A stretch of DNA of 22,228 bases from JAQBDA01 sp032124675 (GCA_032124675.1 JAQBDA010000097.1:1-22228); one strand, 5' to 3'. Positions 8,040 to 15,788 are shown, numbered from the stretch's first letter. Translations and numbers: made by a program. The notes: generated by a model from the letters alone, not told the origin.

Positions 8040-9290
8040 TCAGATCTGAATACGTTGGTAGATTATCTTATCGTACCCGCTGCCGAAAGGCGTCTGCCAG
8101 GGGTAGCCGCGCTCGTACACACCCATACCTGCACTGGCGGCCAGCTCCAGGTAGCTGTTGCTGACCCCCGGCTGGCTGGAGCCGCGCTCTTCTTTGAGCA
8201 GGTCGTGCATCACGCAATCGATGGCGACCGGGTCGGTGGACAGGAACAGGCTGCACGGGGAGGCGTCCCCGAAGGTATACCAGGGTTGGGGTGGCGTGTT
8301 CTGGTTGCGGCGGCTGCCATAGATGCCGTCACCGACGGTCAAGACGGTCTTGTAGCGGATGTGCGGGTTGGCGAACAAGTCCACCAGGGCATCGTACTGG
8401 TCGATGTTTGCATAGGATGTCGAGACGTAATCGTGCATGCCGCCGGGGTTGTTGGTGGAGCCAAAATGGTTCTTGAAGCCCAGAGTTACGCCTGCCAGCG
8501 GGTGACCCTTCAAGATCGGCATGTTGACCAGGTATTTCGCTTCAATGAGCGCATCGCACAGGCGCACAGCAGGAAGACCGCCTGAGGGCGGGAAGAACTG
8601 CACCACGGCATTAGGATCGCTGCTGTTGAAGGTAGCCTTATAACCTCGGCAGCCCTCGTCGTGGATCTGCACGCCTTTGTAGATCAGCTCCTGATATACC
8701 CGCTCTGAAAAGGAGCGGATGGCATCGTAGACGACGATATCTGCCTCACGCACGCCGCGCTGCATGAGCCCGCGCACAACCGCGTTGACCGGTTGGGCGA
8801 TGGCATCCACAGCCGTGGTGGTGGTGTCGCAGTCAAAGGAGTTGTTCAAGTTGACTTTTATCGCCACCCGATCTCCGAGGACGTAGTCAGGCGTCAGGCG
8901 GCGCCATGCCTCCCCTACCGCGCCTAACGGCAGCCCGAGCAGCTCGCACAGGCCGCGGTCAAGCATGGCGTCCACCACAGGCTGGCTCACCCCGGGCACA
9001 CCGGGCGCCTGCGTGCGCCCATAGTACTGGTCAGAATAGAAGAACCAGTCGGTGACAGCAGGCGCGTGCACGTGGAGGACACGCCCTTGGGCACCGTTAT
9101 TCAGCGCCCGGTTTGCCACCATAGGCAGGTAGACAGGGGAGGGGATTGCAGGGGATGAGGGCGGGCTGCCTGCTGCACCGGCAGCCCGGCTGCTCAATCC
9201 GATCGCGCCGCCCAGCCCGTACGCCAGCAGTGACTTGATGAAACTGCGGCGCGTCAGGCGTTGGAGAGGTTTCTTATCCTTGCTATTCAT
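8040..9290 (-). CDS. Tat-exported DUF362 domain protein
   Basis: The 416-residue protein begins with a twin-arginine signal: TRRSFIK with the arginines at 14-15, then a hydrophobic stretch and an AGA-type cleavage region near residue 40. A proline/serine linker with PVYLPMV (53-58) follows, then a DUF362 domain (GDRVAIKVNLNNSF, VVYDAIRSFSERVY, YLVNMPILKGHPLAGVTLGFKNHFG, SLFLSTDPVAIDCVMHDLL). DUF362 proteins are of poorly known function, and some are fused to ferredoxins; here no 4Fe-4S motif is seen. Tat export suggests a folded or cofactor-bearing protein outside the membrane. Start: in-frame GTG 9317 and ATG 9299 exist, but a well-formed promoter ends just before ATG 9290, favouring that start without a leader. 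Confidence 0.85.
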   Translation of the reverse strand: MNSKDKKPLQRLTRRSFIKSLLAYGLGGAIGLSSRAAGAAGSPPSSPAIPSPVYLPMVANRALNNGAQGRVLHVHAPAVTDWFFYSDQYYGRTQAPGVPGVSQPVVDAMLDRGLCELLGLPLGAVGEAWRRLTPDYVLGDRVAIKVNLNNSFDCDTTTTAVDAIAQPVNAVVRGLMQRGVREADIVVYDAIRSFSERVYQELIYKGVQIHDEGCRGYKATFNSSDPNAVVQFFPPSGGLPAVRLCDALIEAKYLVNMPILKGHPLAGVTLGFKNHFGSTNNPGGMHDYVSTSYANIDQYDALVDLFANPHIRYKTVLTVGDGIYGSRRNQNTPPQPWYTFGDASPCSLFLSTDPVAIDCVMHDLLKEERGSSQPGVSNSYLELAASAGMGVYERGYPWQTPFGSGYDKIIYQRIQI

Positions 9291-9297
9291 GCTTACC

Positions 9298-9326
9298 ATT
9301 ATGGCAGATTCAACCACCGCTGTCTA
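9298..9326 (-). promoter_or_regulatory. Leaderless sigma70-type promoter of the DUF362 gene
   Basis: On the minus strand, TAGACA (9326-9321), a 17-base spacer and CATAAT (9303-9298) each match consensus at 5 of 6 bases. Seven bases then lead to ATG 9290, so +1 falls on or beside the start codon. This sets the N-terminus just before the Tat signal. Confidence 0.6.
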
Positions 9327-9394
9327 ATGTCGATTGTCACATTGCGGCTTAAGAACCAGTTAATCCAGATGCAAAAATATGAAATTACAGATGC

Positions 9395-9400
9395 TATAAT
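9395..9400 (+). promoter_or_regulatory. -10 element of the former HEPN/MNT operon
   Basis: A perfect TATAAT lies 53 bases before ATG 9454 of the HEPN remnant, with AGGA at 9442-9445 as its ribosome binding site. No good -35 is visible. It is divergent from the DUF362 promoter. Confidence 0.4.
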
Positions 9401-9453
9401 TATCTTATTGAGATGATACGACCAACTTTTGATAATTCGATAGGATGTAATTT

Positions 9454-9655
9454 ATGGCAAACCGATTTCACGACTGGTTCCGCCAATCTGAAGCAGACCT
9501 GCAGGATGCCCGCAATGCCCTTGAGGATGGCGATTTTGAGTGGAGCTGCTTCGCAATCCGGCGCGCCAACCGATTATTACACCCACGAAGAAGCCAAAAA
9601 CGCCATCCTTCAAGCGGAGGCTATCATTGAGTTCTGTCGTCATCAAATCGATTGA
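9454..9655 (+). pseudogene. HEPN-domain toxin remnant (internal deletion and frame change)
   Basis: The first 34 codons (ATG 9454 to about 9555) read as the N-terminus of a PF05168-type HEPN protein: RFHDWFRQSEADLQDARNAL, then FEWSCFA. The reading frame then breaks. From 9557 the next frame gives SGAPTDYYTHEEAKNAI and AIIEFCRHQID, which is the normal C-terminal helix of the same family, ending at TGA 9653-9655. The central helices normally found between CFA and SGAP (around 60 residues) are missing, so the gene was cut by an internal deletion that also shifted the frame. The intact family is ~130 residues and pairs with a minimal nucleotidyltransferase; the partner gene follows with overlap. 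Non-functional as a HEPN RNase or toxin. Confidence 0.8.
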
Positions 9656-9850
9656 CCGTGAAAAGGTCGAGCAGGCCGTTCGGGAGTATGCAAAATGGAT
9701 TCGTGCTGAACACCCCGAAATCCTACGCATCATCTGGTTCGGTTCCTGGGTGACCGGCTGCCATCTCCGGGGAGTGATGTCGACTTGTGCTTGATACTGT
9801 CCGCCTCGGATAAGCGGCCGCGCGATCGCCTGCCAGATTATCTCCGGTAA
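9627..9850 (+). pseudogene. Minimal nucleotidyltransferase (MNT) antitoxin remnant, frameshifted and truncated
   Basis: A TTG start at 9627 has a strong GGAGG (9616-9620) six bases upstream and overlaps the HEPN 3' end, as in intact HEPN/MNT pairs. The product reads IDREKVEQAVREYAKWIRAE, then IIWFGSWVTG, the first half of the nucleotidyltransferase GS catalytic motif. Near 9760 a one-base loss shifts the frame. The continuation PSPGSDVDLCLILSASDKRPRDRLPDYL (catalytic DVD) is found from 9761 in the next frame and stops at TAA 9848-9850. The expected C-terminal part after the YLP-like segment is also missing. In the original frame translation ends early at TGA 9792-9794. Together with the broken HEPN gene this is a dead toxin-antitoxin module. 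Confidence 0.8.
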
Positions 9851-9931
9851 GGATATCTAACCACATCCGCCAACGCTCCCGATGATCGCTCTTGCCTACG
9901 CCATCCCCTTAAACCCCATACCAAACAGGCA

Positions 9932-12589
9932 ATGACCATCATCACGTTCACATCAAGCGATGCCGCTCTCGAAAACGCCGGTGGCAAGGGTGCCAACCTT
10001 GCGCGCCTGACGCGCGCCGGATTTCCAGTCCCGCGCGGCTTCATCATCTCGACGGATGCTTACCGCTCCTTTGTAGCTAAGAACCACCTGGGGGATATTA
10101 TTGCGACCTCCATCTCAGGCATCACACCAGATGACCCAGATCAGCTCGACCAAGCATCCACCCGAATACGGGCTGCTTTTTCGGAAGGGCAGATGCCTTC
10201 TGAGACGGAAGCCGCCATCCTGAGTGCCTACACCGAGTTCAATGGCGTACCCGTGGCTGTGCGCTCATCTGCCACTACGGAAGACCTGCCCGATCTCTCA
10301 TTCGCCGGTCAGCAGGACACTTATCTAAACGTCACCGGTGAGGACGACCTGCTCCAGGCAGTCATCAAATGCTGGAGCAGCCTGTGGACAGCGCGCGCTA
10401 TTGGCTACCGCACCCGTAATGGAATAAACCACGACGAAGCTGCCCTGGCGGTGGTCGTACAGGAGATGGTGCAGAGCGAGGTCTCGGGCGTGCTGTTCAC
10501 CGCCAACCCAGTGACGGGACAGCTCGGCGAATCGGTCATCGATGCCACCTTTGGGCTTGGAGAGGCGCTGGTATCCGGGCAGGTCGAGCCGGACCATTTT
10601 GTGGCAGATACGCTGAGTGGTAAGATCGGCAGCATGACCCTGGGCGGGAAGAGCATATCGACCCGCAGCGTAGAAGGCGGCGGGGTAGAAACGATCCTAG
10701 AACAGGCAGGTGCACGGCAAACGCTGTCCGATCAGGAAGTCCAGCAGCTCTCAGCGCTCGGTCAGCAGGTCCAGAACGAATACGGCACGCCTCAGGACAT
10801 CGAATGGGCGATAGCCGGCGGTTCGATCTTCCTGCTCCAATCGCGCGCCATCACCTCCCTCTTCCCGGTGCCCGAAGTGTCCTTCGACCCGCTGCTGGTC
10901 TGGGTTTCATTTGGCAGTATTCAGGGGCTGGTCGGCCCAATCACCCCGCTGGGTCGGGATGTCATCAAGCACATCGTCACCGGCGCAGGGCCCTTGTTCG
11001 GGCTGAAGCTCAACCCCGACGAAGTGAAGGTGTTCGCCTCGGCTGGTGAGCGCATTTGGGTCAAATTCAGCGACGTGATCCGCAACCCAATCGGTATCCG
11101 TATACTCCTTCCTACCCTGAGTGTTATCGAACCGAGCGCGAGACAGATCATCAATACGCTCCTCGGCGAGCCGAACATCGGTGCAGGCAAAGGTAAGACC
11201 AAGCTCAGCACGCTGGCCCGCCTGGCTGGCTTTGGACTGCCGCTAGCAGCCCGAATGGTTCGCATCACGCTGCGACCAGATACAGCCCGCGCTGATTTCG
11301 ACGCCGAGATCGAATCATACCTCGCCGCAGTGCGCATCGCCCCCGGCGCCGACCGTTTCGAGCGGCTGGCGAACATCGTGACCTTTATCCACCAGAGGAT
11401 TGGCAGCTTCTTCGCCCTGGCGCTGCCAAAATTTGTCCCTATGTTTGGACCGAGCATGGCTGGGCTTAACCTGCTCAACAAGATCGCTGGTGAAGATCGA
11501 TCCCAGGTGCTGGAAGTGACGCGCAGCCTGCCGCGCAACGTGACAATCCAGATGGACCTGGCGCTGTGGGCTACTGCGGTTGAAATCCGCAAGGACAGAG
11601 AGTCTGAGCGTGTATTTCTCGCTCTGGACGCCGCAGCGCTGGCGAGCGAATATTTGGACGGAAAACTACCCGCAGCCGCCCAGCAGGCCATCGCCGGATT
11701 CATGGAGCGGTACGGGATGCGCGGCCTGGGCGAGATCGACATCGGGCAGCCGCGCTGGCGAGATGATCCCACGCCTGTGATGCACACCCTGCAGAGCTAC
11801 TTGAGCCGAGATACCGAGTCAGCTCTCGACGCGCAGTTTGCGCGCGGCGAAGGTGCCGCGCACGCCGCCATTGAACAGCTAGCCGCCGAAGCGCGCCGCC
11901 AGCACGGCGGCTGGCTGAAGGAAAAAATTGTCCGCGCAGCCGCACGGCGCATCCGCCTGCTGATGGGGGCGCGAGAAAGCCCTAAGTTCTTCATGATCCG
12001 CATGATGGGTATCGCACGCCCGGCATTATTAGATGTGGGCGAGGAATTCGTCGAAACGGGCACGATCACCCACCCAGACGATCTGTTCTACCTGACGCTT
12101 CTCGAACTGGATTCCCTGTCTCGAAACGAACCCCGCGATTGGCAGGCACTGGTCTCCGAAAGACGCCATACATACCAGCGTGAGCTGCGCCGGAGGCAGG
12201 TGCCGCGCTTGCTGGTCAGCGATGGGCGCGCCTTTTACGAAGGTCTTGGCTCGGAGACGGACAGCGCAGACCTTATCACCGGCAGCCCGGTCTCGCCGGG
12301 GGTGGTAGAAGGCGTCGTGCACGTGGTCCTGGACCCGCAAGGAGCGCAGCTCGCAGCGGGTGAGATCCTGGTCTGCCCCGGTACCGATCCGGGTTGGACA
12401 CCGCTGATGATGTCTGCCAGCGGGCTGATCACCGAGGTCGGTGGGATGATGACCCACGGCTCGGTCGTGGCGCGTGAATTCGGCATCCCGGCGGTGGTGG
12501 GCGTCCACCAGGCGACGGAGAGATTGGTGGACGGGCAGAGAATCCAGCTCGACGGGACGACGGGTAAGATCGTGGTATTGAGTCAGTGA
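9932..12589 (+). CDS. PEP synthase/rifampin phosphotransferase-like dikinase
   Basis: The 885-residue protein starts with a PPDK_N-type ATP-grasp domain (GGKGANLARLTRAGFPVPRGF at about 18-38; AVRSSATTEDLPDLSFAGQQDT near 108-130; IEWA..IFLLQSRAIT near 290-305). A long middle domain follows. It ends in a phosphohistidine swivel domain with GGMMTHGSVVAREFGIPAVVG; the catalytic His is residue 842, 43 residues from the end. The C-terminal PEP-binding TIM barrel of true PEP synthase is absent. Known: ATP-grasp, middle, C-terminal His is the order in rifampin phosphotransferases (~867 residues). Inference: it phosphorylates some acceptor using ATP beta-phosphate; the acceptor is unknown, and rifampin is only one possibility. 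ATG 9932 leads straight into the domain; the ribosome binding site is weak. It follows a dead HEPN/MNT pair. Confidence 0.82.
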   Translation: MTIITFTSSDAALENAGGKGANLARLTRAGFPVPRGFIISTDAYRSFVAKNHLGDIIATSISGITPDDPDQLDQASTRIRAAFSEGQMPSETEAAILSAYTEFNGVPVAVRSSATTEDLPDLSFAGQQDTYLNVTGEDDLLQAVIKCWSSLWTARAIGYRTRNGINHDEAALAVVVQEMVQSEVSGVLFTANPVTGQLGESVIDATFGLGEALVSGQVEPDHFVADTLSGKIGSMTLGGKSISTRSVEGGGVETILEQAGARQTLSDQEVQQLSALGQQVQNEYGTPQDIEWAIAGGSIFLLQSRAITSLFPVPEVSFDPLLVWVSFGSIQGLVGPITPLGRDVIKHIVTGAGPLFGLKLNPDEVKVFASAGERIWVKFSDVIRNPIGIRILLPTLSVIEPSARQIINTLLGEPNIGAGKGKTKLSTLARLAGFGLPLAARMVRITLRPDTARADFDAEIESYLAAVRIAPGADRFERLANIVTFIHQRIGSFFALALPKFVPMFGPSMAGLNLLNKIAGEDRSQVLEVTRSLPRNVTIQMDLALWATAVEIRKDRESERVFLALDAAALASEYLDGKLPAAAQQAIAGFMERYGMRGLGEIDIGQPRWRDDPTPVMHTLQSYLSRDTESALDAQFARGEGAAHAAIEQLAAEARRQHGGWLKEKIVRAAARRIRLLMGARESPKFFMIRMMGIARPALLDVGEEFVETGTITHPDDLFYLTLLELDSLSRNEPRDWQALVSERRHTYQRELRRRQVPRLLVSDGRAFYEGLGSETDSADLITGSPVSPGVVEGVVHVVLDPQGAQLAAGEILVCPGTDPGWTPLMMSASGLITEVGGMMTHGSVVAREFGIPAVVGVHQATERLVDGQRIQLDGTTGKIVVLSQ

Positions 12590-12613
12590 ATCATGCGGTG
12601 ATGCAGAGATAAA

Positions 12614-12644
12614 TAAAAGACCCCGGTAAATGCAGGGTCTTTTA
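12614..12644. terminator. Bidirectional hairpin terminator between the dikinase gene and acsE
   Basis: TAAAAGACCC (12614-12623) pairs exactly with GGGTCTTTTA (12635-12644) around an 11-base loop. The A- and T-rich stem ends provide a U-tract for either strand. It lies between the convergent stop codons of the dikinase gene (12589) and acsE (12672). Confidence 0.85.
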
Positions 12645-12671
12645 CTTATTATTCTGGTCTTTGGGGGAAAG

Positions 12672-13595
12672 CTACTGTGACAGGTAGCCGTCGGCGTAGA
12701 TGACTTTGTTCATCAGGACCTGCAGCGTCTTCCAGATAGCGACCTGCTCGGGGTCTGACATGTCCACGTCTGCCACAGTCGGCTCTTCCATGTTGGTGAC
12801 GCGGTCTGCGATCTTGAGATAAAGCCGCCCTACCGGCGTAGAGTCGTCGCGCGTCTCAATGATGCGGATCACCTCTTTCAGATCATCTTCCAGCGGGTTG
12901 GCGATCATCATCTGCAAGCCGACCCCCATCAACATGGCGCAGTAGACGCGGTTGATCAGCGGGCGGTTTTCAGCCGGCACAGCGTTGGAGACGTTTGACA
13001 GACCGATAGAGATCGCCGGCGGCGGATCCCAGGCGTACTGCAGTGTGCGCACGGCTTCGAGCAGGTGCGGGCAGTACTCCTGGCAGCCGGAAACGATCAG
13101 CACCAGCGGGTCGATGATCAGATCGCTGATCGGGAAATCGATCTCCAGCATGCGCGGGATGAGCGCTTCAAGGGCGATGGTCACGCGGTCATCCGCCGCC
13201 ACAGGGATGCCCGAGCTGCCCATAGTCAGGGCGATCAGTTTTGTGTTGTATTTCTTTGCCAGCAGGGGCACCTTTTCCAGACGCTCCGGCTCGGCAGAGG
13301 TGGAGTTGATGATCGGTTGGGCTTTGGTGATCTTTTTCAGCCCGGCCTCGATGCCCAGGATGTTGGTGGTATCGAAGCTGAGCGGCACGTCTACCACCTG
13401 CTCGATCACTTCGACCATCCAGGGAAAGACTTCTTCGCCGTCTTTCTTGCGCGGCCCCAGGTTGATGTCCAGAGCCTGCGCGCCGGCTTCGACCTGCTGG
13501 ACGGCCACCTCCTGGAAGAATTTTGCATCGCGCTCTTTCAGTCCAGCTTTGACTTTCTCGGATATGATGTGGATATTCTCGCCAATGATATACAT
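12672..13595 (-). CDS. acsE: Methyl-tetrahydrofolate:corrinoid/iron-sulfur protein methyltransferase
   Basis: AcsE transfers the methyl group of 5-methyl-tetrahydrofolate to the cobalt of the corrinoid iron-sulfur protein (AcsCD). The pterin-binding TIM-barrel signatures appear in order: MYIIGENI, ALDINLGPRKKDG, SFDTTN (substrate Asp), INSTSAE, LIIDPLVL (Asp), SIGLSNVS (Asn) and NRPLINR. These match the Moorella enzyme as I recall it. It has 307 residues against about 262 there. Most of the excess is a segment of roughly 40 residues near the C-terminus (about 245-290) before the conserved-looking end VLMNKVIYADGYL. It is the last gene of the acs operon. GGAAGGG precedes ATG 13595 by seven bases. 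The upstream gap contains a GxxExxY gene remnant and a repeat. Confidence 0.9.
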   Translation of the reverse strand: MYIIGENIHIISEKVKAGLKERDAKFFQEVAVQQVEAGAQALDINLGPRKKDGEEVFPWMVEVIEQVVDVPLSFDTTNILGIEAGLKKITKAQPIINSTSAEPERLEKVPLLAKKYNTKLIALTMGSSGIPVAADDRVTIALEALIPRMLEIDFPISDLIIDPLVLIVSGCQEYCPHLLEAVRTLQYAWDPPPAISIGLSNVSNAVPAENRPLINRVYCAMLMGVGLQMMIANPLEDDLKEVIRIIETRDDSTPVGRLYLKIADRVTNMEEPTVADVDMSDPEQVAIWKTLQVLMNKVIYADGYLSQ

Positions 13596-13621
13596 GGGGT
13601 AACCCTTCCTTTTTTTTATTT

Positions 13622-13648
13622 CATCACAGAGACACAGAGTACACTGAG
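13622..13648 (+). repeat. CACAGAG-type dispersed repeat, copy B
   Basis: A 27-base unit beginning CATCACAGAGACACAGAG and ending CACTGAG. It lies in the acsV-acsE gap, 24 bases past the end of a truncated GxxExxY gene, the kind of place where such repeats are often met. Confidence 0.65.
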
Positions 13649-13672
13649 ATTTCTGGATACAATCGTCTTTGA

Positions 13673-13843
13673 TTAATCCTGGTGAAACTTTCTTATAGGC
13701 CTTCTTTCATGGTCATAGCCAACAACCCTGCGGATGATGCCGTCTTTGAGAACTGGGACGTTGAAATTTAGCAATAAGCCAATTGGCCAACCACCGAGTT
13801 TAAGGTATGTGAGCAGCTGTGCTTCGTGAAGTGGTGTAACTAT
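13673..13843 (-). pseudogene. C-terminal remnant of a GxxExxY protein
   Basis: Reading the minus strand from 13843 gives PLHEAQLLTYLKLGG, then PIGLLLNFNVPVLKDGIIRRVV, ending at TAA 13675-13673. This is the typical C-terminal third of GxxExxY family proteins (usually ~125 residues, PD-(D/E)XK-like fold, unknown role). The N-terminal half with the GxxExxY motif is absent. The remnant begins right after the acsV stop codon and happens to be in the same frame as acsV. It has no start codon or ribosome binding site of its own. Its flank carries a CACAGAG-type repeat, as is common for this family. Confidence 0.75.
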
Positions 13844-13849
13844 TTTCCA

Positions 13850-15778
13850 TTACTCTGGACTATCACTCATCGCCTGGGCAACGGATGGAAATTTGGACAG
13901 GTCGGTATGCGGTAGGAACAAGGCCGAGGTGAAAGCCTCATAAAAGCTATTATCGGCCGAGAGCTCGATATAGGTCATGCGGTCGGCGATTCCCTGGATG
14001 CCCTGGCGGGCGCGGCGGTCGATCAGGGCATGGTATGCGCCGCGCACCGAAGTATTGCCCAGGAAATGAAATCGTTCCCAATCCATATCCGGCAGCAGCC
14101 CGATCTGCACCGCATTCTCAACATTGATGTACTTCCCGAACGAACCACCGATCAGAACCTGCTCCACCCCCTCCAGCGGAACGCCAACCCGGTCAGCCAG
14201 GATGGTGAAGCCGGCATAGATGGCTGCCTTGGCACGCAGCAGGTTATCGATATCCACCGTGTTGATGGCGACATCCCGGTCGTGGGAGGTCTCGGACTCC
14301 CAGGCAACGATATACTCCAAACCGTGCTCGCCCTCCCGGATGCGGTTGGTATCCAGGTGGGCGTTCAGGTTGCCGCCCTTATCGATCACCCCGGTGGTGA
14401 ACATCTCCGCCAGCAGAGAGATCAACCCGCTGCCGCACAAGCCGCGCGGTTTGACGCCGCCGATAACACGGAAGGTCGGCTCGTAGGTGCGGCTGTTGAT
14501 CCATACCTCCTCGATCGCCCCGCGGGTGGCGCGCATCCCGTCCATCACACCTGCTCCTTCGAAAGCCGGTCCGGCAGAACAGGCACAGGTGACCAGCCAA
14601 TCGCGCGTACCGAGCACCGTCTCCCCATTGGTGCCCACATCCAGGAACAGGGTCAGTCTGTCGGTGACCTGCATGCCGGAGGAGAGCACGCCGGAGGTGA
14701 TATCGGCGCCCACATAGCTGGCGACACCCGGCAGGCAGTCCACGCGGGCTTCGGGATTGACCGCCAACCCGACCTCCCCCGCCAGCAGGCTGGGGATATG
14801 GTTGACGGCGGTGACAAAAGGCGACAGCCGGATGCTGGCGGCCGGGATGCCCAAGAGCAGGTGAAGCATGGTGCTGTTGCCGGCAATCGTGGCTTTGCTG
14901 ATCGCACCCGGGTCGGCCAGGACGCGTTTACACGCCCGCTCGACCAGGGCATTGATCGACTCCAGCACACGCTGGCGCAGCTCTTCGCCCCCACCGTTTT
15001 TGCCGGTATAGATGATGCGCGAGATCACATCCTCGCCGCGAGCGATCTGCCCGTTGTATTCGGCTACCTGGGCACACGCCTGCCCGCTTACCAGATCGAC
15101 CAGCCACAGGGAGACGGTCGTGGTGCCGATATCGATTGCCGCCGCCCATAAGGGATCTTCGTTCGATTGGTGCCCGGGCAGCAAGTCGATCAGCCGGGGG
15201 ACGCAGTCGGTACAGTCCCAGGTATCGGTCTCATAGATCGCGGTCACCTGCCACTCGCCCTGGCGCAGCACGCTGCCTATCCGCTGCAGCAGGTTGAGCG
15301 AGATGCGCATGTCCGGGATATCCGCCTGCTTGCGTAAGGCGGTGCGCAGGCGACCCCAGTCATCGGTCTGGTCGTCCATGCTGGGTGGTGTCAGGGTTAG
15401 AGCTACGCGCTGGATGGGCTGCCAGCTCAGCCGGTCGTAGCCTACCGGAACGCTCACCTCTGCGGCGACACGATCGGTGGTCAGACGGCGCTCGATCTTC
15501 TCCTGCGCTGGGATAGTGACCTGCACATCCGCCTCGACCACAGACTGGCATGCCAGCGCATAACCTGCCGCAACGTCGTTTTCTGACAGGCGCAGCGTGC
15601 TGCGGCGGCGCACAGTCCCCTGTTCTACCTGAACTGCACACCGCCCGCAGCGTCCCTGCCCTCCGCAAGGTTGCAAGATTTCCACACCTGCCAGGCGCGC
15701 GGCTTCCGAGAGCAGCGTGCCGGTAGGCACGCGCACCGGACCTCCAGCGCTATCGAAACTGACCAGGTGATCGGCCAT
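13850..15778 (-). CDS. acsV: Corrinoid activation protein (RACo-type), 2Fe-2S ferredoxin plus ASKHA ATPase
   Basis: This protein reactivates the corrinoid iron-sulfur protein by ATP-driven reduction of Co(II) to Co(I) when the cofactor has been oxidised. The N-terminal domain is a plant-type [2Fe-2S] ferredoxin with Cys38, Cys44, Cys47 and Cys77 (C-x5-C-x2-C-x29-C). A linker follows. From about residue 212 the DUF4445/ASKHA domain starts with AIDIGTTTV; later come ITSGVLSSGM, LFLDVGTNGE (second phosphate loop), GLCGSG and VEQVLIGGSFGKYIN. The 642 residues match the family. It lies between acsC and acsE, a classic position. The start at ATG 15778 is preceded by GGGGTGATC, which pairs well with the 16S 3' end, and part of this lies in a REP-like palindrome. 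The gene symbol is used by analogy with acetogens. Confidence 0.9.
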   Translation of the reverse strand: MADHLVSFDSAGGPVRVPTGTLLSEAARLAGVEILQPCGGQGRCGRCAVQVEQGTVRRRSTLRLSENDVAAGYALACQSVVEADVQVTIPAQEKIERRLTTDRVAAEVSVPVGYDRLSWQPIQRVALTLTPPSMDDQTDDWGRLRTALRKQADIPDMRISLNLLQRIGSVLRQGEWQVTAIYETDTWDCTDCVPRLIDLLPGHQSNEDPLWAAAIDIGTTTVSLWLVDLVSGQACAQVAEYNGQIARGEDVISRIIYTGKNGGGEELRQRVLESINALVERACKRVLADPGAISKATIAGNSTMLHLLLGIPAASIRLSPFVTAVNHIPSLLAGEVGLAVNPEARVDCLPGVASYVGADITSGVLSSGMQVTDRLTLFLDVGTNGETVLGTRDWLVTCACSAGPAFEGAGVMDGMRATRGAIEEVWINSRTYEPTFRVIGGVKPRGLCGSGLISLLAEMFTTGVIDKGGNLNAHLDTNRIREGEHGLEYIVAWESETSHDRDVAINTVDIDNLLRAKAAIYAGFTILADRVGVPLEGVEQVLIGGSFGKYINVENAVQIGLLPDMDWERFHFLGNTSVRGAYHALIDRRARQGIQGIADRMTYIELSADNSFYEAFTSALFLPHTDLSKFPSVAQAMSDSPE

Positions 15779-15788
15779 TTTTGATCAC

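Noticed and set aside
9413..9655. An apparent 80-codon gene starting at ATG 9413
   Set aside because: Only its C-terminal third resembles a protein family (HEPN). The upstream part is the wrong frame of the HEPN N-terminus, so the locus is better described as a frameshifted pseudogene starting at 9454.
10921..11787. Open frame of ~290 codons antisense to the dikinase gene
   Set aside because: The product is Ser/Arg/Ala-rich with no fold signature, a shadow of the real gene.
12590..12613. Possible sixth CACAGAG-type repeat near TGATGCAGAGATAAA
   Set aside because: Only a few bases match the core and the surrounding bases do not; chance similarity is likely.
14030..15151. Long open frame (~370 codons) on the + strand opposite acsV
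   Set aside because: It is antisense to a gene with clear cofactor motifs, its composition is His/Gln/Asp-rich without any recognisable domain, and it is explained by GC-rich codon bias in the acsV frame.
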